A stretch of DNA of 64,000 bases, taken from NCBI GenBank assembly GCA_950097015.1, contig CATNEN010000038.1:29356501-29420500 (forward strand), given 5' to 3'. Origin of the DNA: Macrostomum hystrix (Eukaryota; Platyhelminthes; Macrostomidae). The notes beneath the pieces are model-generated. The model searched no databases. It was not told where the DNA came from and was given only the letters and a program-made list of their open reading frames with translations. Of the stretch, positions 27,001 to 35,915 are shown one piece after another. Each line of letters starts with the position of its first letter. The first letter of the stretch is position 1. The translations under genes were made by a program, and so were the position numbers.

Positions 27001-28854
27001 CCAAATGATTATCTAACACCCACAGATTTTTTGACGCCAGGCGATTATCAACTCACATCTTGTACGCGATTTTTTAAGATGCGGATAAGAATGCCAGAGC
27101 TGGCCTGACTTATGCGCTGGTAGCACTGAAAAGCCTCGCTGTTCTCGTCGCCGCAATCGCCTGTAAGCACGAAGACCACCTGAGAGTGTTTAACGAAAAT
27201 TTGAATTTTGGAAAAAAATTTGGGAAAATATATTTTGAAATATTCATATTAAAATTTAAAATTAAAAAAATCAGTACAAAAAAATTCTGAAAAAACGGAT
27301 TCGGGAAATATTCGGTTTCGGGAAATATTCCATTTCTGAGAATATTTGGTTTCGGGAAATATTCGGTTTCGGGAAATATTCGGTTTCGGAAAAAATTGGC
27401 GTTAGGACATATTTGGTTTCGGGAAATATTCAGTTTCGGGAAATATTCAGTTTTTAGAAATACTCGGTTCCGGTAAATATTCGGTTTCGTGAAATATTCG
27501 GTTTCAGGAAATATTTGGTTTTGGGGAATATTCGATTTTTGTTCATATTTGGTTTCGGTTTTGGTTTCGTTTTTGGCAAATTTTCGCTTTTGAAAAGCTT
27601 TTGTTTTGGGGAAATATTCAGAACTGCGAGCTTGAGTTGTTTTTGTAGTGTTTCTATGATCAAAAAACTACAGCTCAGCCGTAGTACCTGGCTTTCCTTC
27701 TGCTGAATCAGCTCCAGCACAGGCCCCAGAAGGTGCGGGTCCTTCGCGCTAGCGTCGGTGAACACGTAGATGAAGGACCTCGGCCTGGCGGCCTCCAGAG
27801 CCAGCTTGATGCCCTGCAGCGTCGCTTCGGGACAGTCGCCGCCACCCTGGACGAAAATGTCGTCGATCATTTCTTGGAATTCGGCCGGGTCGCTCGTTAC
27901 CTGAGGTAGGCTCACGACTGTGGAAATGGGAATTACACCATTTTAGAAAATGTAGAATCTTTTCTCAACTTCCATTGGATCTCATCTGGCCTTCGATGGG
28001 ATCTCTTCTCAATATCGATGGGATCTCTTCTCAATATCGATGGGATCTCTTCTCAATATCGATGGGATCTCTTCTCAATATCGATGGGATCTCTTCTCAA
28101 CTTCGATGGGATCTCTTCTTAATATCGATGGGATCTCTTCTCAACTTCGATGGGATCTCTTCTCAACTTTGATGGGATCTCTTCTCAACTTTGATGGGAT
28201 CTCTTCTCAACTTTGATGGGATCTCTTCTCAACTTTGATGGGATCTCTTCTCAACTTTGATGGGATCTCTTCTCAACTTTGATGGGATCTCTTCTCAACT
28301 TTGATGGGATCTCTTCTCAACTTTGATGGGATCTCTTCTCAACTTTGATGGGATCTCATATGGCGTTTTATGGGATCTCATTTAAACTTTGATTGGATCT
28401 TATATGAACTTTGATGGGATCTCATATGGCGTTTTATGGGATCTCATTTAAACTTTGATGGGATCTCATATGAAATTCGATGGGATCTCATATGAACTTT
28501 GATGGGATCTCATATGAACTTTGATGGGATCTCATATGAACTTTGATGGGATCTCATATGAACTTCGATGGGATCTCACTGAAGCTACTCAGCTATTCTA
28601 GACCCAGACTCACCCGGCTCGTTCACTCGCACCAGGATGTAATTAGCGATCGCTCCATCACGTCTAGACTCCTGCTCCTGCAGTATTCGGGTGACTCCGC
28701 GCTTGACGCCAACCAGGTCGTCCTTCATGGAGCCCGTCGTGTCAAACACAATGGCCAAACTCGCGCCGGGCGGATCATTGTGTCGAATTGTTTGAGCAGA
28801 AATTGTTTCCACTCCTAGAAGAAGAACGATTAGAAACAATTTTCTTGAAAGCAT
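8613..28854 (-). CDS. HMCN: Hemicentin-like extracellular matrix protein, 23 exons
   Basis: Exons, 5' to 3' on the minus strand: 28854-28614, 27917-27688, 27179-27057, 25156-24796, 24706-24569, 24464-24280, 23804-23444, 23280-23037, 22948-22296, 21853-21108, 21031-20201, 19512-18959, 18886-18099, 17961-17815, 17738-17613, 17057-16865, 16778-16696, 14909-14523, 14113-13841, 12244-12057, 11543-11003, 9668-9413, 9021-8613. Every junction is GT-AG and in phase, giving 2,685 residues. Order: signal peptide, vWA, hemicentin linker, about 20 Ig domains, one TSP1, EGF-like repeats, fibulin-type C-terminal module. Hemicentins are secreted matrix proteins of basement-membrane linkages and tissue attachment. 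This copy is short: vertebrate and nematode hemicentins have over 40 Ig domains, and I see no nidogen G2F domain. The start has a clear signal peptide. The exon 18/19 junction is the least certain. Confidence 0.93.
9035..9250 (-). mobile_element. SINE-like element, family B
   Basis: The minus strand carries GGGGGTTCGATTCCCCAC, a good B box in a tRNA-like fold context, followed by a body shared with 7540-7640 (GTCCATGGAC) and weakly with 40495-40560 (CAGCTAATGCTGGTA). It fills most of the 391-bp last hemicentin intron. Confidence 0.55.
9413..9668 (-). CDS. HMCN: Hemicentin exon 22: EGF-like modules
   Basis: Two cysteine-rich modules: the first has CRDTETGYQCVCPPGY, the second starts DVDECLTT and contains CLNTIGGYQC. 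DVDEC plus CxNTxGGYxC is the calcium-binding EGF signature, with the Asn usually beta-hydroxylated. The second module is completed in exon 23. Only about two or three EGF modules are present, fewer than in vertebrate hemicentins. Confidence 0.9.
9720..10190. repeat. Irregular pyrimidine-rich minisatellite
   Basis: Repeats of AAATCTCCCACTCTCC with larger blocks such as AAATCTCCCGAATCGCCTA recurring at about 9856, 9989 and 10121. In hemicentin intron 21. Bases 10191-10810 of the same intron hold no recognisable feature. Confidence 0.85.
10810..10975 (-). mobile_element. Truncated tRNA-derived SINE, family A
   Basis: Minus-strand copy containing the B-box region GAGCTCGATTCCGCGGCGAG and the GGCTTGGCGGCTTGTCGCGC body. 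It lacks the distal half seen in the 50345-50705 copy. It ends close to the donor of hemicentin exon 21. Confidence 0.75.
11003..11185 (-). CDS. HMCN: Hemicentin exon 21, 3' part: single TSP1 repeat
   Basis: The translation includes WSAWSPCSQSCGAGGWTRRT and ends with two more cysteine pairs (GCWERDC). WSxWSPCSxxCG is the thrombospondin type 1 hallmark carrying C-mannosylated Trp sites. Vertebrate HMCN1 has six in tandem; here only one separates the Ig array from the EGF modules. Confidence 0.9.
11003..23804 (-). CDS. HMCN: Hemicentin exons 7-21: array of about 20 Ig domains
   Basis: Counting C...W...D-x-G-x-Y-x-C sets gives about 20 I-set Ig domains. Typical strand-F motifs are SSSDAGKYTCRAS (exon 9), HADNYRCTARN (exon 10), SGSYECTATN (exon 11), AGNYTCTAS (exon 12), AASYTCMIVN (exon 13), AGLYTCEARN (exon 15) and AGLYECEAVN (exon 19). 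Exon 7 encodes a divergent first domain without the second cysteine (AGVYELIATT). Many Ig borders fall at phase-1 introns, the usual arrangement for module shuffling, but exons 9-13 hold two or more domains each. Confidence 0.9.
11580..12010. repeat. Degenerate minisatellite, about 20-bp unit
   Basis: Imperfect units around GGGATTCCCCTGTTTTGG with decreasing similarity toward 12010. It fills hemicentin intron 20 almost from exon to exon. Confidence 0.8.
12385..13083. repeat. Minisatellite, 20-bp unit, about 35 copies
   Basis: Unit CTACTGTCTACCTAGGCTAT, highly homogeneous. In hemicentin intron 19. Its reverse complement shares CTAGGTAGACAGT with a variant unit of the array at 821-2294. Bases 13084-13510 following it hold no identifiable feature. 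Confidence 0.97.
13555..13785. repeat. Minisatellite, 20-bp unit, about 11 copies
   Basis: Unit GTATCCAAGGAAGCCCTTCC with a GAAAGACC variant at regular spacing. Second array in hemicentin intron 19, ending about 55 bp from the donor of exon 19 (13841). Confidence 0.97.
14195..14475. repeat. Degenerate short-period repeat
   Basis: Loose repeats of GTCTTTGTCTGAAGTT-like units filling hemicentin intron 18 between the exons at 14113 and 14523. Confidence 0.7.
15030..15375 (+). mobile_element. SINE-like element with tRNA head, joined to family C repeat
   Basis: GCAGCTTAGCAAGCTCGCA resembles an A box and TAGTTCGATTCTC a B box about 35 bp downstream. The following body has ATTCTGGAAGTTGTTTCCTC and a GAATATCTAGACGAT word, both shared with family C copies at 23860-24170 and 40565-41195. 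In hemicentin intron 17. Confidence 0.5.
15470..16510 (+). mobile_element. BEL/Pao LTR retrotransposon, 5' fragment
   Basis: A TGGCACCCGAACC primer-binding-site-like sequence at about 15971 follows an LTR-like stretch. A gag-like frame starts near 16051. The piece around 16380-16480 gives the conserved Pao gag words LPKLQPPSFSGD and SSIHDNPSLSVVDQFSF, but in different frames, so the copy is disrupted. No protease, reverse transcriptase or integrase follows and homology stops near 16500. It sits antisense to hemicentin inside intron 17. Exact LTR borders are not resolved. Confidence 0.7.
17140..17565. repeat. Minisatellite, about 15-16-bp unit with 48-bp superunits
   Basis: Units such as ATCTACAAAGACTCAA alternate with ATCTAAAAATAATCCAAT, making a compound period. 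In hemicentin intron 15. Confidence 0.85.
19590..19980 (+). mobile_element. tRNA-derived SINE, family A
   Basis: Carries AGCTCGATTCCGCGGCGAGG, GCGCAGCCGCGGAGAGAAGG, GTACACTGCCTGACGATGAG, a (GT)n tract and a terminal (ATT)n tail. The A-box head is replaced by unrelated bases. In hemicentin intron 11. Confidence 0.8.
21885..22235 (+). mobile_element. tRNA-derived SINE, family A, full head
   Basis: The head GGGTGAGTGGCAGAGCAGTC is A-box-like, and GAGCTCGATTCCGC supplies the B box about 50 bp later, followed by the family body and a T/A-rich tail. It occupies hemicentin intron 9. Confidence 0.85.
23860..24170 (-). repeat. Dispersed repeat, family C
   Basis: AGCTCCCAAACCGAATGACC is the reverse complement of a segment at 41130. 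GAGTCGTTGAATATCTCGAC and ATTCTAGAAGTTGTTTCTTC recur in the other family C copies. Occupies hemicentin intron 6. Confidence 0.65.
24280..25156 (-). CDS. HMCN: Hemicentin exons 4-6: linker between vWA and Ig array
   Basis: Exons 25156-24796, 24706-24569 and 24464-24280. Recognisable words are LTVSVSGPGVKIESLQDPFG, GHWTLKVTP, HSIRVTGRSKLDFNHAFS and GIPSHLYINQT, the conserved region following vWA in hemicentins and VWA7-type proteins. The LDF...FS segment has the expected spacing after the RVTGRS word. The short introns here (89 and 104 bp) carry no repeats. Confidence 0.88.
25255..25922. repeat. Pentanucleotide array (CTGTT/CTATT/CTGCT)n
   Basis: About 130 pentamers, mainly TCTGT with interspersed TCTAT and TCTGC. 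In hemicentin intron 3, so the hemicentin sense strand reads GAACA/GAATA. Bases 25923-26430 after it hold no identifiable feature. Confidence 0.97.
26430..26597. repeat. Minisatellite, 19-bp unit, about 9 copies
   Basis: Unit GGTTCATGGATTAAACTGA. It passes directly into the following 18-bp array; both contain GGATTA. Confidence 0.95.
26590..27030. repeat. Minisatellite, 18-bp unit, about 24 copies
   Basis: Unit GGATTATCTAACACCCAA with ACACGCAA and ACAACTGA variants. It ends about 25 bp before the donor of hemicentin exon 3. Confidence 0.95.
27057..28854 (-). CDS. HMCN: Hemicentin exons 1-3: signal peptide and vWA domain
   Basis: Exon 1 starts MLSRKLFLIVLLLGVETISA, a clear signal peptide. 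The vWA domain follows: FDTTGSMKDD is the MIDAS metal-site motif in the T-for-S form, QGGGDCPEATLQGIKLAL and YVFTDASAKD give the other conserved vWA loops, and exon 3 adds VVFVLTGDCGDENSEAFQC. A 3' splice acceptor (TTTCAG) lies two bases upstream of the ATG, so the leader is probably spliced just before the start codon. Confidence 0.92.
27295..27640. repeat. Minisatellite, 17-bp unit
   Basis: Unit TTCGGTTTCGGGAAATA, decaying at both ends. In hemicentin intron 2. Confidence 0.9.
27965..28585. repeat. Minisatellite, 22-bp unit, about 28 copies
   Basis: Units contain TGGGATCTCTTCTCAACTTT. The distal third switches to a TGGGATCTCATATGAACTTT type. It occupies about 90 percent of hemicentin intron 1. 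Confidence 0.97.
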
Positions 28855-29374
28855 ACCTGAAAGCAGATTAAAAGCAAGAGCCGTTTCATGAAGCTACCGA
28901 ACTCTGCGAAATTAGCACTATATATGCGTTATGTGATAAGCATTAGGTTTGTGTGCAGCTACCAACCAACTTTTTGTTTAACCTATCAGCCGGTCAGAAT
29001 CGTTAGCGAACATTTCGCCAGCCTCGACCAGCCAATCTGCGACGCAGATTCTGCAGTTAAAAGGATTTTTTTAAAGCCAAATTGGCTTGTATTAAACAGA
29101 TTGTACGCACCAAATGGTTCATCGGCTGCAGATATGGCTAGGAGTGGAAAGGTAATTTTCTTGAAGATTCAACCCATCAGCCACCGAAGGCTTGCTTGTT
29201 TATTGTGGCCACCCCAGGTCCTGTGGCGTAGAAAAATCCCTTAAAAGCTGTTCCGCGTGTAAAATATCGCCATAAAACGATTCGGCGATCAAGAAGTAGA
29301 AGATTTATTGCCTAACTGGGAAATCATAGATCTACTGCAGATGGAAATAAAACAATCATAATCTAATCCCAAAT
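28855..29374. other. Hemicentin 5' flank
   Basis: Contains the acceptor-like TTTCAG just upstream of the hemicentin ATG and presumably the promoter or leader intron. A 118-codon plus-strand ORF here resembles nothing known to me. No TATA box is obvious. Confidence 0.4.
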
Positions 29375-32300
29375 ATCCCATACATTTATTAGATTGGGAA
29401 TCAAGTACACCATATCTACCATAGACTGGGATCTCATCAACAATATCATCCCATATCTACCATAGACTGGGATCTCATCAACAATCTCATCACGTATCTA
29501 CCATAGACTGGGATATCATCAACAATATCATCCCATATCTACCATAGACTGGGATATCATCAACAATCGCATCCCATATCTACCATAGACTGGGATATCA
29601 TCAACAATCCCATCCCATATCTACCATAGACTGGGATATCATCAACAATCTCATCCCATATCTACCATAGACTGGGATATCATCAACAATCGCATCCCAT
29701 ATCTACCATAGACTGGGATATCATCAACAATCCCATCCCATATCTACCATAGACTGGGATATCATCAACAATCTCATCCCATATCTACCATAGACTGGGA
29801 TCTCATCAACAATATCATCCCATATCTACCATAGACTGGGATCTCATCAACAATCTCATCACGTATCTACCATAGACTGGGATATCATCAACAATATCAT
29901 CCCATATCTACCATAGACTGGGATATCATCAACAATCCCATCCCATATCTACCATAGACTGAGATCACATCAACAATTTAATTTTATATCTACCATAGAC
30001 TGGGATCTCATTAACAATCTTATCCCATATCTACCATAGACTGGGATCTCATTAACAATCCCATCCCATGTCTACCATAGACTGGGATCTCATCAACAAC
30101 CTCATCCCATATCTACCATAGACTGGGATCTCATCAACAATCCCATCCCATATCTACCATAGACTGGGATCTCATTAACAATCTCATCCCATATCTACCA
30201 TAGACTGGGATCTCATTAACAATCCCATCCCATGTCTACCATAGACTGGGATCTCATCAACAACCTCATCCCATATCTACCATAGACTGGGATCTCATCA
30301 ACAATCCCATCCCATATCTACCATAGACTGGGATCTCATTAACAATCCCATCCCATGTCTACCATAGACTGGGATCTCATCAACAACCTCATCCCATATC
30401 TACCATAGACTGGGATCTCATTAACAATCCCATCCCATATCTACCATAGACTGGGATCTCATCAACAATCCCATCCCATATCTACCATAGACTGGGATCT
30501 CATCAACAATCCCATCCCATATCTACCATAGACTGGGATCTCATTAACAATCCCATCCCATGTCTACCATAGACTGGGATCTCATCAACAATTCCATCCC
30601 ATATCTACCATAGACTGGGATCTCATTAACAATCCCATCCCATGTCTACCATAGACTGGGATCTCATCAACAATCTCATCCCATATCTACCATAGACTGG
30701 GATCTCATCAACAATCTCATCCCATATCTACCATAGACTGGGATATCATCAACAATCTCATCCCATATCTACCATAGACTGGGATATCATCAACAATCTC
30801 ATCCCATATCTACCATAGACTGGGATCTCATCAACAATCTCATCCCATATCTACCATAGACTGGGATCTCATCAACAATCTCATCCCATATCTACCATAG
30901 ACTGGGATATTATCAACAATCTCATCCCATTTCTACCATAGACTGGGATATTATCAACAATCTCATCCCATATCTACCATAGACTGGGATATTATCAACA
31001 ATATCATCCCATATCTACCATAGACTGGGATATCATCAACAATCTTATCCCATATCTACCATAGACTGGGATCTCATCAACAATATCATCCCATATCTAC
31101 CATAGACTGGGATCTTATCAACAATATCATCCCATATCTACCATAGACTGGGATCTTATCAAAAATCTCATCCCATATCTACCATAGACTGGGATCTCAT
31201 CAACAATCTCATCCCATATCTACCATAGACTGGGATCTCATCAACAATCTCATCCCATATCTACCATAGACTGGGATCTTATTAACAATCCCATCCCATA
31301 TCTACCATAGACTGGGATCTCATCAACAATCCCATCCCATATCTACCATAGACTGGGATCTCATCAACAATCTCATCCCATATCTACCATAGACTGGGAT
31401 CTTATTAACAATCCCATCCCATATCTACCATAGACTGGGATCTTATCAACAATATCATCCCATATCTACCATAGACTGGGATCTTATCAAAAATCTCATC
31501 CCATATCTACCATAGACTGGGATCTCATCAACAATATCATCCCATATCTACCATAGACTGGGATCTCATCAACAATCTCATCACGTATCTACCATAGACT
31601 GGGATATCATCAACAATATCATCCCATATCTACCATAGACTGGGATATCATCAACAATCCCATCCCATATCTACCATAGACTGAGATCACATCAACAATT
31701 TAATTTTATATCTACCATAGACTGGGATCTCATTAACAATCTTATCCCATATCTACCATAGACTGGGATCTCATTAACAATCCCATCCCATGTCTACCAT
31801 AGACTGGGATCTCATCAACAACCTCATCCCATATCTACCATAGACTGGGATCTCATCAACAATCCCATCCCATATCTACCATAGACTGGGATCTCATCAA
31901 CAATCTCATCCCATATCTACCATAGACTGGGATCTCATTAACAATCCCATCCCATGTCTACCATAGACTGGGATCTCATCAACAACCTCATCCCATATCT
32001 ACCATAGACTGGGATCTCATCAACAATCCCATCCCATATCTACCATAGACTGGGATCTCATTAACAATCCCATCCCATGTCTACCATAGACTGGGATCTC
32101 ATCAACAACCTCATCCCATATCTACCATAGACTGGGATCTCATTAACAATCCCATCCCATATCTACCATAGACTGGGATCTCATCAACAATCCCATCCCA
32201 TATCTACCATAGACTGGGATCTCATCAACAATCCCATCCCATATCTACCATAGACTGGGATCTCATTAACAATCCCATCCCATGTCTACCATAGACTGGG

Positions 32301-33376
32301 ATCTCATCAACAATTCCATCCCATATCTACCATAGACTGGGATCTCATTAACAATCCCATCCCATGTCTACCATAGACTGGGATCTCATCAACAATCTCA
32401 TCCCATATCTACCATAGACTGGGATCTCATCAACAATCTCATCCCATATCTACCATAGACTGGGATATCATCAACAATCTCATCCCATATCTACCATAGA
32501 CTGGGATATCATCAACAATCTCATCCCATATCTACCATAGACTGGGATCTCATCAACAATCTCATCCCATATCTACCATAGACTGGGATCTCATCGACAA
32601 TCTCATCCCATATCTACCATAGACTGGGATATTATCAACAATCTCATCCCATATCTACCATAGACTGGGATATTATCAACAATCTCATCCCATATCTACC
32701 ATAGACTGGGATATTATCAACAATATCATCCCATATCTACCATAGACTGGGATATCATCAACAATCTCATCCCATATCTACCATAGACTGGGATCTCATC
32801 AACAATATCATCCCATATCTACCATAGACTGGGATCTTATCAACAATATCATCCCATATCTACCATAGACTGGGATCTTATCAAAAATCTCATCCCATAT
32901 CTACCATAGACTGGGATCTCATCAACAATCTCATCCCATATCTACCATAGACTGGGATCTCATCAACAATCTCATCCCATATCTACCATAGACTGGGATC
33001 TTATTAACAATCCCATCCCATATCTACCATAGACTGGGATCTCATCAACAATCCCATCCCATATCTACCATAGACTGGGATCTCATCAACAATCTCATCC
33101 CATATCTACCATAGACTGGGATCTTATTAACAATCCCATCCCATATCTACCATAGACTGGGATCTTATTAACAATCCCATCCCATATCTACCATAGACTG
33201 GGATCTTATTAACAATCCCATCCCATATCTACCATAGACTGGGATCTCATTAACAATCTCATCCCATATCTACCATAGACTGGGATCTCATCAACAATCT
33301 CATCCCATATCTACCATAGACTGGAATCTCATCAACAATCTCATCCCATATCTACCATAGACTGGGATCTCATCAA
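29375..33376. repeat. Minisatellite, 41-bp unit, about 97 copies, with 1,722-bp duplication
   Basis: Each unit contains ATCTACCATAGACTGGGATC followed by a TCATCAACAATC-type stretch. A rare unit with GAGATCACATCAACAATTTA occurs at 29961 and again at 31683, exactly 1,722 bp (42 units) apart, and neighbouring unit variants keep the same order. It lies in the divergent region between hemicentin and the ORF at 35166. Confidence 0.97.
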
Positions 33377-33764
33377 GATCGTGAGTCCTAATTCTGCCTC
33401 ATATTTTTCCCAGATTGCCAAATTTATTTTAGCTCGATTAAAAATCTATTTGCACTGCTGTCCTCAAATGTTTAGTAGTATTTTTGCCTAACTACGTAAA
33501 ACGAGATCAAGTGTGAAAATATTGGCTGGGACTGGCAAATAGCTTAGGGATTAATTTCTCTTGGCGAGAAGTTACAAATCGACCAACGCATTTAATATCC
33601 GGCTTGCACTGTGGGATTTTTACAAAATTAAAAAAGACTTGCCCCCGAACTTAGCAGTGAGAATATCGGAATTTAATCAGGAAATGACATTTGCGAATCT
33701 GCTTGCTACATCGCCTGTTCTGAGTCACAAACCCCAGAACTCTTAATAGATGCTTGATGCTAGC
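33377..33764. other. Spacer without identified feature
   Basis: Ordinary AT-rich sequence between two arrays. An ATG-less 61-codon frame at 33561-33746 is present but has no support. Confidence 0.5.
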
Positions 33765-34080
33765 TGGAATCAAAGCTATACTAACAGGAATCGAAGCTAT
33801 ACTAACAGGAATCGAAGCTATACAACAGGAATCGAAGCTATACTAACAGGAATCGAAGCTATACTAACAGGAATCGAAGCTATACTAACAGGAATCGAAG
33901 CTATACTAACAGGAATCGAAGCTATACTAACAGGAATCGAAGCTATAATAACAGGAATCGAAGCTATACTAACAGGAATCGAAGCTATACTAACAGGAAT
34001 CGAAGCTATACTAACAGGAATCGAAGCTGTACTGGCTGGAATCGAAGCTGTACTAGCTAGAATCGAAGCTATTGTAGCTA
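33765..34080. repeat. Minisatellite, 21-bp unit, about 14 copies
   Basis: Units contain GGAATCGAAGCTATACTAAC. The period is divisible by three, which explains the ORF over it. Confidence 0.95.
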
Positions 34081-34109
34081 GAATAATTGTAGAAGCAAAT
34101 ATATATCTG

Positions 34110-34425
34110 GAATCGGAAAAGGCGTTTTTGCGTGGAATCGCAGCAGCAATCTTAATCTGGAATCGCAGCAGCAGTCTTAATCTGGAATCGCAGCGGCAGT
34201 CCTAATCTGGAATCGAAGCAGCAGTCTTAATCTAGAATCGCAGCAGCAGTCTTAATCTAGAATCGCAGCAGCAATCTTAATCTGGAATCGCAGCAGCAGA
34301 CTTAATCTAGAATCGCAGCAGCAGTCTTAATCTGGAATCGCAGCAGCAGTCTTAATCTAGAATCGCAGCAGCAATCTTAATCTGGAATCGCAGCAGCAGT
34401 CTTAATCTAGAATCGCAGCAGCAAT
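34110..34425. repeat. Minisatellite, 25-bp unit, about 12 copies
   Basis: Units contain GGAATCGCAGCAGCAGTCTT. They share GGAATCG with the preceding 21-bp array, suggesting one array seeded the other. Confidence 0.95.
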
Positions 34426-35120
34426 CAGTTTCTTATATGACAAGCTCTTAGACTAATTATTTAGCAAAAATGTTTAGAAAATAATTAAGATCTATTCACA
34501 TAATTCTTGTTTGATGCTTGAATTGGTTATTAAATACATAGAAAACAATTTTAAAACACAAACACTCATTTTACTGGACAGATTGAAGTAATCCTGAAGC
34601 AGAAGATTAACCCGGTAGAGCCGAAGTAGATTGACTGTACATCTTGTGCGTATTGTCTGCCGTATCAAGCGTATTTCTGACACCGTACATCAGGGCTTAA
34701 ACTACTGTACACAGCGCGTTGACCAACGCGGCAATTCACTGACCTGGTATAGGCTTCGGGTAAGAAATTCATCAAGAAAAAGAACACGCCGGAGAGACCA
34801 GCTCACAACTGATTGACGCCTTCTCTTCCTCTCGTGTGCTCCGAAGTCGTAGTCGCGACTAAAAATAGCTGGGAGGTGTAGAGAGAAGCATTGCGAGGAG
34901 AGGAAAGGAACTGAGACTGCTGGGGATTTTGGGGAAGAGGGCTGGCGGCAGAAGTGGTCTCTGAGCGTGTGCTCTCTCCTCACCTCCCACCCTCCCTCCC
35001 TCACTCCCTCCCTCCCTAACGACCCAGCGCCAAATATAACACTTCTCTAGGATCGTGCAACAAAAAACCTACTAAACTGTCTGCTTTCTCTTCTCTCTGT
35101 CTCTTTTGCTATTGCTACTA
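34426..35120. other. Flank with pyrimidine-rich tract
   Basis: No protein is recognised. Bases 35080-35120 form a long CT-rich tract ending CTACTAG, a plausible 3' splice site, so an upstream non-coding exon of the next gene may lie here. Confidence 0.4.
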
Positions 35121-35165
35121 GGAGGAATTGGCTTGTCTTTGTCAATTTCGGGCGCCCAGATACGA

Positions 35166-35915
35166 ATGGCTCAGAAGCCGAAACTGCAGCCGGTAAAGAT
35201 TCGAGTAGATCGAATTAGGCTTGTCGAAGATGATAACAGCGGCGGCGGTGGCGTCGGTGGCGTCGGTGGCGGCATCAGCAAGTGCCGAAGTTTTCCTAGG
35301 TTTCATCACGTCGCAGAGCAGGGTGGAGGCGTCGGCGGTGGCGTCAGCGGAGGCGTCAGCGGAGGCGGAGGACAGCTTGACGTACCATTCAAGCACCTGG
35401 CTTCCGGCCTGAGTTTCGGCGGCTCAGTCAGCAGCGTCGGCTCCCTGGGCGTCAGCGGTGGCGGCGGCGGCGGCGCTATGTCGTCAACAGGCAGCCTGGA
35501 GGTGCACGCTCCGTCGGTGCACGCCATCGACAGCCCGACGAGCGCCTCACAGCAGCTTCTCTGGTGTCGACGCTCAGAGTCCTGTCCGAGTCTGTGGCTG
35601 TCGTTTCAGCGACAGGTTCAGGCGGCAGCTTCAGCGATGGCGGACTCCTCGGTCAGTCGTTCAGTCAGAGCCAGCCCGCTGCCTCCGCCAAGGTGTCCGC
35701 AGCAGAACCTTCAACAGGCGACACCAGCCACGCCAGTAGCAGCCGAAGCCGCAGCTGCGGCCGCTGCGTTAGTCGCGGATGCCCAGACAGAGAGTCGTCA
35801 ACCTGACGAGGAGGACGGAGGGCTGCGCCGGTTCACCGGTGGCAGCGCGCTCAACCGGCAGACCCGAAGATCGCGGCGAAAGTGCGAGGAGTGGATTGTG
35901 AAGCTGGGAAATTGA
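35166..35915 (+). CDS. Orphan low-complexity protein, 249 aa
   Basis: I do not recognise this protein. From the ATG at 35166 it starts MAQKPKLQPVKIRVDRIRLV, then has a Gly/Ser/Val-rich stretch (about residues 25-115), a Ser/Gln/Pro-rich middle, an Ala-rich run near residue 200 and a basic end, RQTRRSRRKCEEWIVKLGN. GC content is well above the flanks, and no array with simple period explains the frame. A good 3' splice site (CT tract then CTACTAG) ends at 35120, placing the ATG about 45 bases into an exon. No signal peptide, membrane segment or catalytic motif is visible. Antisense frames are also open because of GGC/GCC bias, so coding status is uncertain. It could be a disordered regulator or a non-coding GC-rich exon. 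Confidence 0.45.
   Translation: MAQKPKLQPVKIRVDRIRLVEDDNSGGGGVGGVGGGISKCRSFPRFHHVAEQGGGVGGGVSGGVSGGGGQLDVPFKHLASGLSFGGSVSSVGSLGVSGGGGGGAMSSTGSLEVHAPSVHAIDSPTSASQQLLWCRRSESCPSLWLSFQRQVQAAASAMADSSVSRSVRASPLPPPRCPQQNLQQATPATPVAAEAAAAAAALVADAQTESRQPDEEDGGLRRFTGGSALNRQTRRSRRKCEEWIVKLGN

Noticed and set aside
28888-29244. 118-codon plus-strand ORF upstream of hemicentin
   Set aside because: No family resemblance, and it sits in the expected promoter or leader of hemicentin; a chance frame is likely.
29375-33376. CRISPR-like repeat array
   Set aside because: Units are directly adjacent without unique spacers, and the genome is eukaryotic; it is a minisatellite.
33561-33746. 61-codon plus-strand frame with protein-like composition
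   Set aside because: No ATG, no splice signals and no recognised family.
35142-35527. Minus-strand ORFs over the orphan gene
   Set aside because: Mirror frames produced by the GGC/GCC-rich composition, weaker than the plus-strand frame with its splice acceptor.
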